Notes: generated from the letters alone by a model not told the origin. A DNA stretch of 64,000 nt from Litoribrevibacter albus (GCF_030159995.1 NZ_BSNM01000026.1:1-64000); one strand, 5' to 3'; counted from the first letter of the stretch, positions 17,972-28,624 are shown. Translations and numbers: made by a program.

Positions 17972-18809
17972 ACAAACCTCAGCAGTACTTTATATTGTTC
18001 CAACACCGATAGGTAATTTAGATGATATTACAACTCGAAGCCTACAGGTGTTGAGTGATGTCGATTTAATTGCGTGTGAGGATACCAGACATAGTCATAG
18101 ATTGCTTGACCATTATTCTATAAAGACGGCTTTAACTGCATTACATGAGCATAACGAACGAGGAAAGGCTGATTGGTTGGTTCAGCAATTAAGTGAGGGT
18201 AAGAATATCGCCTTAATTAGTGATGCAGGGACGCCATTGATTTCAGATCCTGGATATCATTTGGTCAATCGTGTGCGGGAAGCTGGCTTTCGTGTGGTTC
18301 CTTTGCCTGGAGCGTGTGCTGCGATTACGGCATTGTCGGCCAGTGGCTTACCTACGGATGATTTTCGGTTTATTGGGTTCCTACCAGCAAAATCTGGACA
18401 GCGAAAGAAGGTGTTGCAAAACCTGTCGTCGGAAACGTCAACGCTGATTTTTTACGAGTCGCCACACAGAATATTAGATTCGTTGACGGATGTATTGGAT
18501 GTGTTGTCTGACCGGGAGGCCGTTTTAGCTCGAGAACTCACTAAGACCTTTGAGACTTTTGTCACGGGCGCGGTTTCCGAATTGATTGGCGCGCTTGAAG
18601 AGGATACTAATCAGCAGCGTGGAGAAATGGTGTTGATGGTTAAGGGAATAGATAAGCAAGCTGTAACGACTGAATTGGCGGATCTCGATACGATGATTAT
18701 GGCGAGTCTGAAGTATTTGGGAGTTAAACAGACCTCTGCTTTGTTATCTGAGTTGACGGGTGTCAGAAAGAAAGAGATATATCAGCGCGCTTTGGAGATT
18801 GCAGAGTAG
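17964..18809 (+). CDS. rsmI: 16S rRNA (cytidine1402-2'-O)-methyltransferase
   Basis: 281 residues of the tetrapyrrole-methylase fold. The family hallmarks are LYIVPTPIGNLDDIT at the start, DLIACEDTRHS, LISDAGTPLISDPG and LPGACAAITALSASGLP. It methylates the ribose of C1402 in the ribosomal P site using SAM. ATG 17964 restores the standard N-terminus; TTG 17958 and GTG 17961 are alternatives. It is head-to-head with lpoA and precedes rnpB. Confidence 0.95.
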   Translation: MSTQTSAVLYIVPTPIGNLDDITTRSLQVLSDVDLIACEDTRHSHRLLDHYSIKTALTALHEHNERGKADWLVQQLSEGKNIALISDAGTPLISDPGYHLVNRVREAGFRVVPLPGACAAITALSASGLPTDDFRFIGFLPAKSGQRKKVLQNLSSETSTLIFYESPHRILDSLTDVLDVLSDREAVLARELTKTFETFVTGAVSELIGALEEDTNQQRGEMVLMVKGIDKQAVTTELADLDTMIMASLKYLGVKQTSALLSELTGVRKKEIYQRALEIAE

Positions 18810-18901
18810 TTGCTTGAAAAGACTGAATGACGTTTATTTGATCAATTGTAATGGGTTCTCGTAAAACCGATGCCTTTGGGTAAACTATTTCATACTATCT
18901 G

Positions 18902-18930
18902 TTGAGTGAAGGCGCTATGGGCAGTATGAT
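18902..18930 (+). promoter_or_regulatory. rnpB promoter
   Basis: TTGAGT (18902-18907), a 17-bp spacer and TATGAT (18925-18930) place the start at about 18937. This agrees with the RNA 5' end expected from P1 pairing. Confidence 0.85.
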
Positions 18931-18937
18931 GCCATCT

Positions 18938-19304
<367 letters not shown>

Positions 19305-19612
19305 TTTTATTTATTGCTCAATCGAATTTTTGCTGATAAAAACTGAATGGATTTTTAGTTGTGTCTGTTGTTATGTGTTTTTATACAGTATATTATTGAA
19401 TCTGTTCATCTTCCTTTCTTTGTGTATATTCTTTTTACACCTACCTCGTTGTTTTCTAATGAAGCCTTATTCTTAAACTTAAAGTAATTTCTTAAGTTCT
19501 TGTGCTATTTGTTTGAATTATCTGTGTTTAATTGTAAGTTTTTGTGTTTCTAAATTGTCTAACCTGTTGATTTTTAATGTCTTTCTCTTTGTCTTCTTTT
19601 TAATCGCTTTGC
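19305..19612. other. AT-rich intergenic leader before the dcw cluster
   Basis: About 300 bases, strongly T-rich on the plus strand, between rnpB and the mra promoter. No coding frame shows codon bias or a recognisable product. An open frame from 19513 exists only because stop codons are scarce in its register, and it runs into mraZ out of frame. Weak -10-like words such as TATACA and TATATT occur near 19382-19393, but I cannot assign them. Confidence 0.5.
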
Positions 19613-19641
19613 TTGCAAAAAGTCAAGACTCTTCTTATAGT
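19613..19641 (+). promoter_or_regulatory. dcw cluster promoter (Pmra)
   Basis: TTGCAA (19613-19618), a 17-bp spacer and TATAGT (19636-19641). Transcription would start near 19648, immediately before the TGG repeats. Confidence 0.8.
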
Positions 19642-19650
19642 GTCGAAATG

Positions 19651-19705
19651 TGGAATAAAGTGGCAAAAAGTGGTTCTTTTTGGAAAAAAGAGCCTCAAGG
19701 TGGGG
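19651..19705 (+). promoter_or_regulatory. MraZ-type operator: 10-bp-phased TGG repeats
   Basis: TGG recurs at 19651, 19661, 19671 and 19681, skips 19691 and returns at 19701 as TGGGG. Most are followed by A-rich spacers ending in AAAG. MraZ is known to bind TGGGN repeats with 5-nt spacers, a 10-bp period, in its own promoter, so this is a likely autoregulatory site. Here the array lies in the 5' leader rather than over the -35/-10 boxes. Confidence 0.75.
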
Positions 19706-19709
19706 AAAA

Positions 19710-20165
19710 GTGTTCAGAGGTGTCAGCTCAATCAATATGGATGGCAAGGGACGTATGGCGTTCCCTACGCGCTATCGTGAGCGATTGATGGAGCAATGTG
19801 ACGGCAATTTGGTTGTCACTATCGATACTGAAGAGCGTTGTTTGTTGATTTACCCACTGCCCGAATGGGAAGTAATCGAGAAAAAAATCGAGGCACTTCC
19901 TAGTTTTAATCGGGCTGCCCGTCGAATTCAGCGATTATTGATCGGTCATGCTACAGATTTGGAGCTGGATGGTAGTGGGCGTGTGCTGCTGCCTGGGCCA
20001 CTGAGAGAATATGCGGGCCTTGATAAAAAGCTGATGTTGATTGGTCAAGGCAAGAAATTTGAACTCTGGAGTGAGGAACATTGGGATCGTTGTCGGGATG
20101 AATATCTTGATGAGGGATCGGATGCTGATGCGCTGCCGGAAGAAATGATGAATTTGTCACTTTAA
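19710..20165 (+). CDS. mraZ: Transcriptional regulator and division/cell-wall cluster protein MraZ
   Basis: 151 residues. The two SpoVT/AbrB-like repeats each end in the DGKGR/DGSGR pattern ([16 protein letters not shown] and [16 protein letters not shown]). MraZ binds its own promoter and can repress the dcw genes. The start is GTG 19710, giving [12 protein letters not shown], which aligns with MFRGATLVNLDS of E. coli; the purine-rich GGTGGGG ahead acts as ribosome binding site and is also the last operator repeat. rsmH begins directly after the stop. Confidence 0.93.
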   Translation: MFRGVSSINMDGKGRMAFPTRYRERLMEQCDGNLVVTIDTEERCLLIYPLPEWEVIEKKIEALPSFNRAARRIQRLLIGHATDLELDGSGRVLLPGPLREYAGLDKKLMLIGQGKKFELWSEEHWDRCRDEYLDEGSDADALPEEMMNLSL

Positions 20166-21101
20166 ATGAATGAAACAGGTTTTAAGCATAAGACTGTCTT
20201 GTTGGATGAAGCCGTTGAGTTGCTGATCCAGCGACCGGATGGTGTTTATGTAGATGGGACTTTTGGTCGGGGTGGTCACAGTCGCTTGATTTTGTCGCAA
20301 TTGACAGGGTCGGGGACGCTGATTGGCTTTGATAAAGACCCGGAAGCGATTGCCGCGGCAAATAGTTTGTGCGCAGAAGATGATCGTTTCGAAATTGAAC
20401 ATGCAAGTTTTGCCTCGCTGTTAGAGGTAATGAAACGTCGCGATTTGGTTGGAAAGGTGTCGGGAGTCCTGGTTGATTTGGGCGTCTCTTCACCTCAGTT
20501 GGATGATGCTGATCGCGGGTTTAGCTTTTTAAAAAGTGGGCCATTGGATATGCGTATGAACCCGTCGGCCGGCCAATCGGCGGCCGACTGGGTGAATACC
20601 GCAGATGAAGCAGATATTGCACGCGTTTTGTGGGAGTACGGCGAAGAGCGTTTCTCACGACGAATTGCGCGGGCAATTGTCGCTCGTCGTCAAGAAAAAG
20701 AGATTCTGGATACGCTTGATCTGGCGAATCTCATTAGTGCTTCTGTACCGAAAAAAGACAAGTTTAAGCACCCTGCAACACGCTCGTTCCAGGCGATTCG
20801 AATTCATGTGAATAATGAGCTTGGTGATCTTGAAGAACTTTTGTCTCAGTCTTTAGAGGTGCTTGAGCCGGGTGGTAGTTTGGTTGTTATTAGTTTCCAC
20901 TCGCTAGAAGATCGAATAGTTAAACGGTTCATGAAAGAACAGGCAAAAGGTAAACCGTTGCCGAAAGGTCTGCCTGTAACCGATGATCAAATTTCTCGCA
21001 CAATGAAGTTGGCTTGTAAGGCTTCTAAGCCAGGGGATCAAGAAGTAAAAGAAAACCCCAGAGCTCGAAGTGCTGTTCTTAGAGCAGCAATCAAACTGTA
21101 A
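20166..21101 (+). CDS. rsmH: 16S rRNA (cytosine1402-N4)-methyltransferase
   Basis: 311 residues (MraW). Hallmarks are [13 protein letters not shown], the SAM loop [32 protein letters not shown] and [14 protein letters not shown]. It modifies the same nucleotide, C1402, as RsmI encoded 1.4 kb upstream, so both modifiers of this P-site base lie in this window. It abuts mraZ with no gap. Confidence 0.96.
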   Translation: MNETGFKHKTVLLDEAVELLIQRPDGVYVDGTFGRGGHSRLILSQLTGSGTLIGFDKDPEAIAAANSLCAEDDRFEIEHASFASLLEVMKRRDLVGKVSGVLVDLGVSSPQLDDADRGFSFLKSGPLDMRMNPSAGQSAADWVNTADEADIARVLWEYGEERFSRRIARAIVARRQEKEILDTLDLANLISASVPKKDKFKHPATRSFQAIRIHVNNELGDLEELLSQSLEVLEPGGSLVVISFHSLEDRIVKRFMKEQAKGKPLPKGLPVTDDQISRTMKLACKASKPGDQEVKENPRARSAVLRAAIKL

Positions 21102-21114
21102 ATGAGCGACTGCG

Positions 21115-21504
21115 ATGAAGGTTGAAGAAGATGTTCCAGCTGAAACGAAACAAGGTTGGATAACTCGTTTACAGAATAAAATTAAGCTTGTATGGCAGAT
21201 AGAGTTAGATTTCCCTACGTCGATTTTTAATTTTCAGTCGGCGTTGGTGATGGTGCTATTGAGCGTATTAGTGATGTCTGCACTGGGTGTAATTTATTCG
21301 TCGCATTACAGTCGACAGCTTTTTCACGAATTAAAATTAGAAAAACAGTATCGGGATGATTTGGAAACAGAGTGGGGGCAGTTGCTTTTGGAGCAGAGTG
21401 CTTTGTCTGCTCATACTCGTGTAGAGCAAGCGGCAGAAGACTATCTGGATATGTCGCTTCCCGATTCTAAAGACATTAAATTGGTGTTTTCAAATGGGCG
21501 CTAG
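21115..21504 (+). CDS. ftsL: Cell division protein FtsL
   Basis: 129 residues. A cytoplasmic N-terminus of about 40 residues precedes one transmembrane helix (about 42-60) and a periplasmic coiled coil (about 66-105), the standard FtsL layout. FtsL joins FtsB and FtsQ in the divisome and regulates FtsW-FtsI. The sequence is weakly conserved, so the call rests on topology and position between rsmH and ftsI. It overlaps ftsI by 11 bases. Confidence 0.9.
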   Translation: MKVEEDVPAETKQGWITRLQNKIKLVWQIELDFPTSIFNFQSALVMVLLSVLVMSALGVIYSSHYSRQLFHELKLEKQYRDDLETEWGQLLLEQSALSAHTRVEQAAEDYLDMSLPDSKDIKLVFSNGR

Positions 21505-23242
21505 TTTAAGAAAAGAAGAAACCAAGATTGAGTCACCAGACAATTCGTCTGATGTCTCTATGCCGCAGTGGCGTGTGCGATTGGTGCTGGCTGTAGTGTT
21601 GTTGTTCTTGTTCGGATTGGTCTACCGCTTGGTGTTTCTACAGGTGTCTGAACAAGAGTTTCTCAAAAATCAGGGTGACCTGAGGATGGTTCGTACCGAA
21701 ATTGATCCTGCCCATCGCGGATTAATTACTGATCGTAATGGTGAACCTCTGGCTGTTAGTACCCCGGTTGAGTCCATCTGGCTTAATCCTAAGTATTTTC
21801 CTTCTCTTGAGAACGTCAATCTTGCCTTATTGGCGAGCTTGCTTGACCTTCGCGAAGTGGCTTTAAGAAAAAAAATTGAGGCCTCAGCTGGTCGGCAGTT
21901 TCTCTATTTAAAACGCCATATGCCTCCCGAACAGGCTGCAAAGGTTTTGGAGTTAGGTATCAAGGGGCTTTACAGCCAAAGAGAATATAAACGTTTTTAT
22001 CCTGCTGGCGAGGTAACGTCTCATCTTATTGGGTTTACCAATCTGGATGATGAAGGGCAGGAAGGCATTGAGTTAGCTTTTAATGATTGGTTAGTGGGCG
22101 AACCTGGCTCTCGTACTGTGATCAAAGATCTACAAGGGCGGGTGATTCGACATGTTAGGCAAGACTCGGAAGCGCGGGATGGCAAAGATTTAGCCTTATC
22201 TATCGATTTACGTCTCCAGTATTTGGCATATAAAGCGCTGAAAGAAGCGGTGATTAAACACAGAGCCGAATCGGGCAGTGCTGTTGTAATGGATGTTGCT
22301 ACGGGTGAAGTGTTGGCTATGGTGAATCAGCCCTCGTATAACCCCAATGATCGTTCTCGGTTGAAGGTAAACAGTCTTAGAAATCGGGCTGTGACCGATT
22401 CTTTTGAACCTGGATCAACGATTAAAGCGTTTACCGTTGCTACCGCACTGGCTTCGGGACGATATGCCGCCAGTACCAAGATAAATACCTCCCCAGGCTA
22501 TATTCGGGTGGGTCGCAAAACGATTCGGGATCATGCCAATTACGGGCAGCTGGATCTCACTGGAATCATTAAAAAGTCGAGCAACGTGGGTACCACTAAA
22601 TTGGCTCAAAACTTAGGCAGCGACTTGATTTGGAGTACGTTGTTTCGCGCTGGTTTTGGACAAGCTCCGGGAACAGGGTTTCCTGGCGAAGGTAATGGCA
22701 TATTGCCCATGCAGCGAGAGTTTCGCCCCATTGAATTGGCGACCTTGTCTTATGGTTATGGCTTAGCGGCTACTCCGCTTCAGTTGGCAAATGCTTATAC
22801 CAGTTTCGGAAATAACGGTTTTCGACCAGAAGTAACTTTGTTGGCTCGAAGTGCTCAGGATTTAGTTTCAATTCGTCAAGAAAAGGTCATGCCTGAGCGT
22901 GTTGCGGCTCAGGTATTACAAATGCTTGAGACTGTTACCCATAAAGGTGGGACAGCAAAACGGGCTGCCGTTCCCTTCTATCGTGTTGGAGGAAAGACAG
23001 GGACCGTTCATAAGGTTGGTCGAGATGGTTATCAGGACGATAAGTATGTCGCTTACTTTGCAGGATTGGCTCCGATTTCTGATCCAAGATATTCGGTGGT
23101 GGTGACCATTAATGGGCCATCCGGAGATCGATATTATGGTGGTGAAGTGGCTGCGCCTGTTTTCTCTGAAGTAGTGAGTGCAGCGATGCGGCTAAACAAT
23201 ATTGCGCCGGATGCCTTTGATACAACGGCGATGGTCAGATAA
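21494..23242 (+). CDS. ftsI: Peptidoglycan D,D-transpeptidase FtsI (PBP3)
   Basis: 582 residues. There is an N-terminal membrane anchor (about 28-50), a pedestal domain with RGLITDRNGEPLA, and a transpeptidase domain with all three active-site motifs: STIK at 308-311, SSN at 362-364 and KTGT at 501-504. It crosslinks septal peptidoglycan. It overlaps ftsL, and murE begins 10 bases after its stop. Confidence 0.96.
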   Translation: MGASLRKEETKIESPDNSSDVSMPQWRVRLVLAVVLLFLFGLVYRLVFLQVSEQEFLKNQGDLRMVRTEIDPAHRGLITDRNGEPLAVSTPVESIWLNPKYFPSLENVNLALLASLLDLREVALRKKIEASAGRQFLYLKRHMPPEQAAKVLELGIKGLYSQREYKRFYPAGEVTSHLIGFTNLDDEGQEGIELAFNDWLVGEPGSRTVIKDLQGRVIRHVRQDSEARDGKDLALSIDLRLQYLAYKALKEAVIKHRAESGSAVVMDVATGEVLAMVNQPSYNPNDRSRLKVNSLRNRAVTDSFEPGSTIKAFTVATALASGRYAASTKINTSPGYIRVGRKTIRDHANYGQLDLTGIIKKSSNVGTTKLAQNLGSDLIWSTLFRAGFGQAPGTGFPGEGNGILPMQREFRPIELATLSYGYGLAATPLQLANAYTSFGNNGFRPEVTLLARSAQDLVSIRQEKVMPERVAAQVLQMLETVTHKGGTAKRAAVPFYRVGGKTGTVHKVGRDGYQDDKYVAYFAGLAPISDPRYSVVVTINGPSGDRYYGGEVAAPVFSEVVSAAMRLNNIAPDAFDTTAMVR

Positions 23243-23252
23243 TACGAGGAAC

Positions 23253-24734
23253 ATGAAAACGGTGGATAAGATGGCAGTGCGATTGGGTAACTGTTTGGCA
23301 TGGCTGGAGGATTCTGAAGTCTCAGATGTTTGTGTGTCTGGAATTACTTTGGACAGTCGTGCGGTCACACCAGGAGATTTGTTTATTGCGGTGAAAGGTT
23401 TCGTTGTTGATGGGCGGGATTTTATTGACCAGGCAATAGATAAAGGTGCCACCGTTGTATTTAAACAGGCCGATCAGCGAGGGATTTATTCGCTTGCGAA
23501 ATGTTGGGTCATAGAAGTTCCTGAGTTGGATCGAGTGCTTAGCTCAATTGCATCCAACTTCTACGGTAATCCTAGCGAGAGCTTACTGACTGTGGGTGTG
23601 ACTGGGACAAACGGAAAAACAACTGTCAGTCAATTGGTGGCGCAAGCCTTTTACTATCTTGGGAAATCGTCTGCGGTTTTGGGTACTGCTGGTAATGGCG
23701 TATGGCCAACATTGGATACAGCAACGCACACAACACCTGATGCCGTTAACTTACAAGGATTTATGGCTGACTATCTGAATCAGGGCGCACAGGTCTTGGC
23801 GATGGAAGTTTCGTCTCATGGTTTAGACCAGGGTCGAGCGCAAAGTGTTTCGTTTGATGTGGCAGTGTTCACTAACTTAACCCGTGATCATCTGGATTAC
23901 CATGGGACGATGGATGCTTATGGTCGGGCTAAGGCTCGATTGTTTGGTTTGGATACGTTAAATGCTTCGGTAATTAACTTAGACGATGAATATGCTCAGC
24001 AGCTGATTGGCATAGCAAAAGGCGCTTTATGGAGCTATAGCCAAACGAATCAAGACGCCGATGTGTATTGTGAAAACCTTGAACTGACCTCTAGAGGAAT
24101 GCGACTGAATTTGGTCACACCTCAAGGAAAAGCTCTCTTGGTGACGGACCTGGTAGGACACTTTAATGTGTCGAATCTATTGGCGGTTGTCTGTGTATTA
24201 ATGTCACAAGGTGTTTCCTTAGAACAGATTGTTGAATTAGCTAAGAAGTTTCAGCCTGTCTCTGGTCGAATGGAGACCTTTGGTGGAGAAGGTAAGCCAA
24301 CGGTTGTTGTTGATTATGCTCACACCGGGGATGCATTGGAGAAAGCCTTATCTGCAGTGAAGCATCATTGCCGAGGGAAATTGTACTGTGTATTTGGTTG
24401 TGGCGGTGATCGGGATCGAGGCAAGCGGCCAGAGATGGCATCCGTTGCTGAACAGTATTCTGACTTTGTTGTATTGACCAATGACAACCCAAGAACGGAA
24501 GACCCTGAACGAATCATAGAAGACGTGATGTCAGGTTTTGCGTCACCGTATTTGGTGTTGGTGGAGAAAGATCGAGAGAAAGCCATTCGTTTGGCTATTG
24601 GTCAGGCCAAACCAGGGGACTGGGTGCTGGTGGCCGGAAAAGGACATGAAGATTATCAGGACATTCAAGGGGTGAAATACCCTTTTTCTGATGTTGAAAA
24701 AGTGACAAAGGCTTTGGTGGAGTATCAGCCGTGA
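23253..24734 (+). CDS. murE: UDP-MurNAc-tripeptide synthetase (meso-DAP-adding)
   Basis: 493 residues. The ATP loop is TGTNGKTT (117-124). The DNPR motif, in LTNDNPRTEDPE, selects meso-diaminopimelate, as expected for a Gram-negative. It adds the third residue of the stem peptide in the cytoplasm. ATG 23253 is chosen over upstream starts inside ftsI because GAGGA precedes it; ATG 23271 is another possibility. It overlaps murF by GTGA. Confidence 0.95.
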   Translation: MKTVDKMAVRLGNCLAWLEDSEVSDVCVSGITLDSRAVTPGDLFIAVKGFVVDGRDFIDQAIDKGATVVFKQADQRGIYSLAKCWVIEVPELDRVLSSIASNFYGNPSESLLTVGVTGTNGKTTVSQLVAQAFYYLGKSSAVLGTAGNGVWPTLDTATHTTPDAVNLQGFMADYLNQGAQVLAMEVSSHGLDQGRAQSVSFDVAVFTNLTRDHLDYHGTMDAYGRAKARLFGLDTLNASVINLDDEYAQQLIGIAKGALWSYSQTNQDADVYCENLELTSRGMRLNLVTPQGKALLVTDLVGHFNVSNLLAVVCVLMSQGVSLEQIVELAKKFQPVSGRMETFGGEGKPTVVVDYAHTGDALEKALSAVKHHCRGKLYCVFGCGGDRDRGKRPEMASVAEQYSDFVVLTNDNPRTEDPERIIEDVMSGFASPYLVLVEKDREKAIRLAIGQAKPGDWVLVAGKGHEDYQDIQGVKYPFSDVEKVTKALVEYQP

Positions 24735-26104
24735 TTAAGCTGAGTGATTTGGCTGAAAACATTGATGGGACTTTGATCGGGAAGGATGCTTCCTATGAGT
24801 CGATCAACACTGATTCGCGTTCGATTTCGCAAGGTCAGCTATTTATTGCGTTAGTTGGTGAACACTTTGACGCGCACGAATATTTAGCGCAAGTAAAAGA
24901 GAAAGGCGCCTGTGCAGTTGTGGTTTCTAAACCGGTTGATTGTGACTTGCCACAGATTGTTGTTCGCGACACCTTGGATGCTTTAGGGCAGATCGGTTCC
25001 TACATGGCATCGCTGACACGGGCTCGGTTTGTTGCGCTTACAGGCAGTTGTGGAAAGACCACAACCAAGGAAATGATTAGGTTAGCTTTGTCGAGTGCAG
25101 GTCAAGTCTATGCGACTCGAGGGAACTTAAATAATCATATAGGTGTCCCTTTAACGCTTTCTGAAGTAGCTCTTGAAGATGACTTTGCTGTCATTGAAAT
25201 GGGTGCAAGTGGTGTTGGTGAAATTCAATACACGGTGCAGATGACTCATCCAGAGGTTGTGTTGATTACCAATGCGTCAGATGCTCATTTGGAAGGGTTT
25301 GGGTCTTTACGGAGAATCGTTGAGGCCAAAGGTGAAATTGTAAGGTTCGCGCCAGAAAATTCTGTGGTGGTGTTGAATCAAGACGATCCGAACTTCTCTC
25401 AATGGATTGGCATGGCGAATGATCGCAAGGTTGTCAGTTTTTCATCTCAAGCTGACTCTAGTGCAGATGTCTGTTTGCTTGAAAAACAATTGTTGGAAGG
25501 CAGTGGATACCGTTTAGACGTCCAGGTTGGATCGGTTAATTGTCAGTTTGAGCTCCATGTTTCTGGCGCTCATATGATTCAGAACGCATTGGCGACGTTA
25601 GCAGTTGTCTACGCGCTGGGCCTGGATTTGACGTCGGCGGCTGAAGCATTGAGTGGATTTCAGCCAGTGAAGGGACGTTTCTCGCCCATTCGATGCCAGT
25701 CGTATACGGTTTGGGATGATACCTATAATGCCAACCCTCAATCCGTAAAAGCTGCGATCTCGACCATTGCCGAGTATAAGAAACCGGCGTGGTTGGTGTT
25801 GGGGGCCATGGCAGAACTGGGTGATCATGCCGAGGAAGCGCATAAAGACATCGGGCGATTTACTTCAGAGAATGGTTTTGAACGAGTTTACGCTATAGGC
25901 CCGTTTTCTGAGTCTGTGATTAATCATCCAGGCTTTTCTGGCACTGCCTATAACAAAACTGACATGGATGTCCTTCTTTCTGATTTGGAAAGGGACATTA
26001 ACGCATCAGGTCATCAGGATCTTCAGATCTTGGTTAAAGGTTCTCGGAGTGCCGGAATGGAACGGGTTGTTCGTGCACTGGTCGAGTTGGACACTAAAGA
26101 ATAA
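24731..26104 (+). CDS. murF: UDP-MurNAc-tripeptide:D-Ala-D-Ala ligase
   Basis: 457 residues. ATP loop TGSCGKTTTKE begins at 104, followed by GNLNNHIGVPLTLS and the typical DDTYNANPQSVKAA. It adds D-Ala-D-Ala, completing the pentapeptide. The start is GTG 24731 in a 4-base overlap with murE, which suggests translational coupling. The mraY start is 31 bases downstream. Confidence 0.96.
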   Translation: MIKLSDLAENIDGTLIGKDASYESINTDSRSISQGQLFIALVGEHFDAHEYLAQVKEKGACAVVVSKPVDCDLPQIVVRDTLDALGQIGSYMASLTRARFVALTGSCGKTTTKEMIRLALSSAGQVYATRGNLNNHIGVPLTLSEVALEDDFAVIEMGASGVGEIQYTVQMTHPEVVLITNASDAHLEGFGSLRRIVEAKGEIVRFAPENSVVVLNQDDPNFSQWIGMANDRKVVSFSSQADSSADVCLLEKQLLEGSGYRLDVQVGSVNCQFELHVSGAHMIQNALATLAVVYALGLDLTSAAEALSGFQPVKGRFSPIRCQSYTVWDDTYNANPQSVKAAISTIAEYKKPAWLVLGAMAELGDHAEEAHKDIGRFTSENGFERVYAIGPFSESVINHPGFSGTAYNKTDMDVLLSDLERDINASGHQDLQILVKGSRSAGMERVVRALVELDTKE

Positions 26105-26134
26105 TTGAAAATTAACATATAGGGACTAACTGTC

Positions 26135-27217
26135 ATGTTGTTGTGGTTAACACAGTGGTTGTCGGAATACGCGAGTGGTTTTGGTGTGTTCCAATATTTA
26201 ACCCTCAGGGCAATTTTAGGCGTGCTAACCGCGTTGGCGATTTCGCTGTTGTTTGGTCCTGCTTTTATTAAAAAGCTTAGATACCACCAGATTGGGCAGG
26301 CCATTCGAACAGATGGTCCTCAATCTCATTTGAGTAAGGCTGGTACACCTACCATGGGGGGCGCACTGATTTTGGTTGCGATCCTAATCAGTACCTTACT
26401 ATGGGCTGACCTGTCGAATTTCTACGTGTGGGTTGTGATTCTGGTGACGGGTGTCTTTGGTGCTGTAGGCTGGGTTGATGACTACCGTAAAGTGGTAGAA
26501 AAAGACTCTCGTGGATTACCGGCACGTTGGAAGTATTTTTGGCAGTCAGCAGGTGGTTTGGTCTCTGCGATTGCTTTATATGCGTATTCAGATACGCCAG
26601 CCGAAACTCAGCTGATCATTCCCTTCTTTAAAGACTTTGCTCTGGAGCTGGGGGTTGGTTTTATCGTTCTAACGTATTTCGTCATCGTGGGTAGCAGTAA
26701 TGCTGTGAACTTGACGGATGGACTGGACGGTTTGGCAATTATGCCAACGGTATTGGTGGCTGGTGCGTTGGCTATCTTCGCTTACGTGGCCGGGCATGCA
26801 CACTTCGCAGACTATCTTCACTTCCCTTATGTTGCTGGTAGTGGGGAGTTAGTGGTGATCTGCGGTGCAATGGTTGGTGCCGGATTAGGGTTTCTTTGGT
26901 TTAACACCTATCCCGCTCAGGTCTTTATGGGCGATGTAGGTGCGCTAGCGCTCGGTGCAGCACTGGGTGTGATGGCTGTGATTGTCCGTCAGGAGATCGT
27001 CCTATTTATTATGGGGGGCGTCTTTGTAATGGAAACGCTGTCTGTGATCTTACAGGTAGCCTCCTTTAAATTGACCGGAAAGCGCATTTTTAGAATGGCT
27101 CCGATTCACCATCACTTTGAATTGAAAGGGTGGCCAGAGCCTAAAGTGATTGTTCGTTTTTGGATTATCACGGTGATTTTAGTATTAGTTGGATTGGCAA
27201 CGTTAAAAGTTCGATAG
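26135..27217 (+). CDS. mraY: Phospho-MurNAc-pentapeptide transferase
   Basis: 360 residues with about ten transmembrane helices. Catalytic signatures are visible: [21 protein letters not shown] and the [10 protein letters not shown] loop. It transfers phospho-MurNAc-pentapeptide to undecaprenyl phosphate, making lipid I at the inner membrane. Length and motifs match E. coli MraY (360). Confidence 0.97.
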   Translation: MLLWLTQWLSEYASGFGVFQYLTLRAILGVLTALAISLLFGPAFIKKLRYHQIGQAIRTDGPQSHLSKAGTPTMGGALILVAILISTLLWADLSNFYVWVVILVTGVFGAVGWVDDYRKVVEKDSRGLPARWKYFWQSAGGLVSAIALYAYSDTPAETQLIIPFFKDFALELGVGFIVLTYFVIVGSSNAVNLTDGLDGLAIMPTVLVAGALAIFAYVAGHAHFADYLHFPYVAGSGELVVICGAMVGAGLGFLWFNTYPAQVFMGDVGALALGAALGVMAVIVRQEIVLFIMGGVFVMETLSVILQVASFKLTGKRIFRMAPIHHHFELKGWPEPKVIVRFWIITVILVLVGLATLKVR

Positions 27218-27253
27218 CGAAGCCAGCCAGGTTGAATGTATAGGTGTTGTAGC

Positions 27254-28624
27254 GTGAGTTTAATAACTTCTGAAAAGTATACCGTTATTGTGGGACTGGG
27301 GTTGTCTGGTCTTTCTTGCGCTCGGCATTTGGCAAAACTCCAGTCTCAGGGGCGAGCTGGACGTTTTGTGGTTATGGACACTCGTGCCAATCCACCCTTG
27401 GTTACCCAGCTAAGAGAATCTTGTCCTGACGTACCCTTGCTGTGTGGTGAACTTGATTTTGGAGTGTTGGAAGGGGCAGCAGAAATTATTGTCAGTCCTG
27501 GGTTAGACACCAATCAATCGCCTTATAAAGAGTTAAAGCAGCAAGGCATCAACGTTATCGGCGATATCGAAATGTTTGCTCGTGAAGCTAAGGCGCCGGT
27601 TATTGCGATTACCGGTTCCAACGGCAAAAGCACAGTGACAACCTTGGTTGGTGATATGGCCAAGGATGCCGGTCTCACTGTTAAGGTGGGTGGAAATATC
27701 GGTGTACCTGCATTGGATCTTCTTGGGCCATCTGAACCTGATTTGTACGTTTTGGAGTTATCGAGCTTTCAGTTAGAGACTACAGAATCTTTGATGCCAG
27801 CCGTGGCTACCGTGTTGAACTTGCAGGCCGACCATTTAGACCGATACGGCAATATGGTGGCTTATCATTCAGCAAAACAACGAATCTATCGTAACTGTCA
27901 GCAGTCGGTGTGGAATAAGCAGGATATGCTGACTCAGCCGCTGCTTGGAAAAGAATCCAAGACAGTTGCATTTACAACGGGTGAGCCTGATTTAAAAGAG
28001 TTCGGTTTACGCGAGTTTGATGACGAGCTTTGGTTATGCAAGGGCATGACTAACTTGATCCGAGCCTCTGAACTTCGGCTTAAAGGTCGTCATAATTTGG
28101 CCAATGCTTTGGCCGCATTGGCGTTGGGTGAAGCTGTAAATATCCCTATGGAATCAATGCTGAAGACATTAACCCAATTTGGTGGGTTAGTGCACCGATG
28201 TGAGTGGGTTTCTCAGCTCAATGGAGTTGATTACATCAATGACTCTAAAGGCACCAATGTGGGGGCAACTAAAGCTGCGATTGAAGGATTGGCCGGGAAA
28301 GAACCAAACCTTGTGCTTATTGCTGGTGGTGTTGGAAAAGGGGCTGATTTTTCAGAACTGCAGAATCCTCTACGAGAGCATTGTAAAGCTTTGATCGTGT
28401 TCGGCGAGGATAAGCAAAAGCTGCAGGATATTGCGCCTACTGAGTTGACTGTTTGTGTTTCTGAGTCGCTGGAAGATGCTGTTAAGCAAGCCACTGAGCA
28501 AGCGGGTTCAGGCGATATTGTTTTATTCTCACCGGCTTGTGCCAGTTTTGATATGTTTCGAAACTTTGAGCATCGGGGAGAGGAGTTTCGTCGCATAGTA
28601 AATACCATGGGTGAAACAGCGTGA
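27254..28624 (+). CDS. murD: UDP-MurNAc-L-alanine:D-glutamate ligase
   Basis: 456 residues. The N-terminal domain starts YTVIVGLGLSGLS, and the ATP loop is TGSNGKST (120-127). It adds D-glutamate as second residue of the stem. The frame reaches an ATG at 27236, but GTG 27254 gives MSLITSEKY, which matches what I recall of pseudomonad MurD and avoids an unusual Cys-rich extension. The stop overlaps ftsW. Confidence 0.94.
   Translation: MSLITSEKYTVIVGLGLSGLSCARHLAKLQSQGRAGRFVVMDTRANPPLVTQLRESCPDVPLLCGELDFGVLEGAAEIIVSPGLDTNQSPYKELKQQGINVIGDIEMFAREAKAPVIAITGSNGKSTVTTLVGDMAKDAGLTVKVGGNIGVPALDLLGPSEPDLYVLELSSFQLETTESLMPAVATVLNLQADHLDRYGNMVAYHSAKQRIYRNCQQSVWNKQDMLTQPLLGKESKTVAFTTGEPDLKEFGLREFDDELWLCKGMTNLIRASELRLKGRHNLANALAALALGEAVNIPMESMLKTLTQFGGLVHRCEWVSQLNGVDYINDSKGTNVGATKAAIEGLAGKEPNLVLIAGGVGKGADFSELQNPLREHCKALIVFGEDKQKLQDIAPTELTVCVSESLEDAVKQATEQAGSGDIVLFSPACASFDMFRNFEHRGEEFRRIVNTMGETA

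Noticed and set aside
19513-19788. Open frame of 91 codons before mraZ
   Set aside because: It is T-rich (Phe/Leu/Val), has no ribosome binding site and overlaps mraZ out of frame across the promoter and operator.
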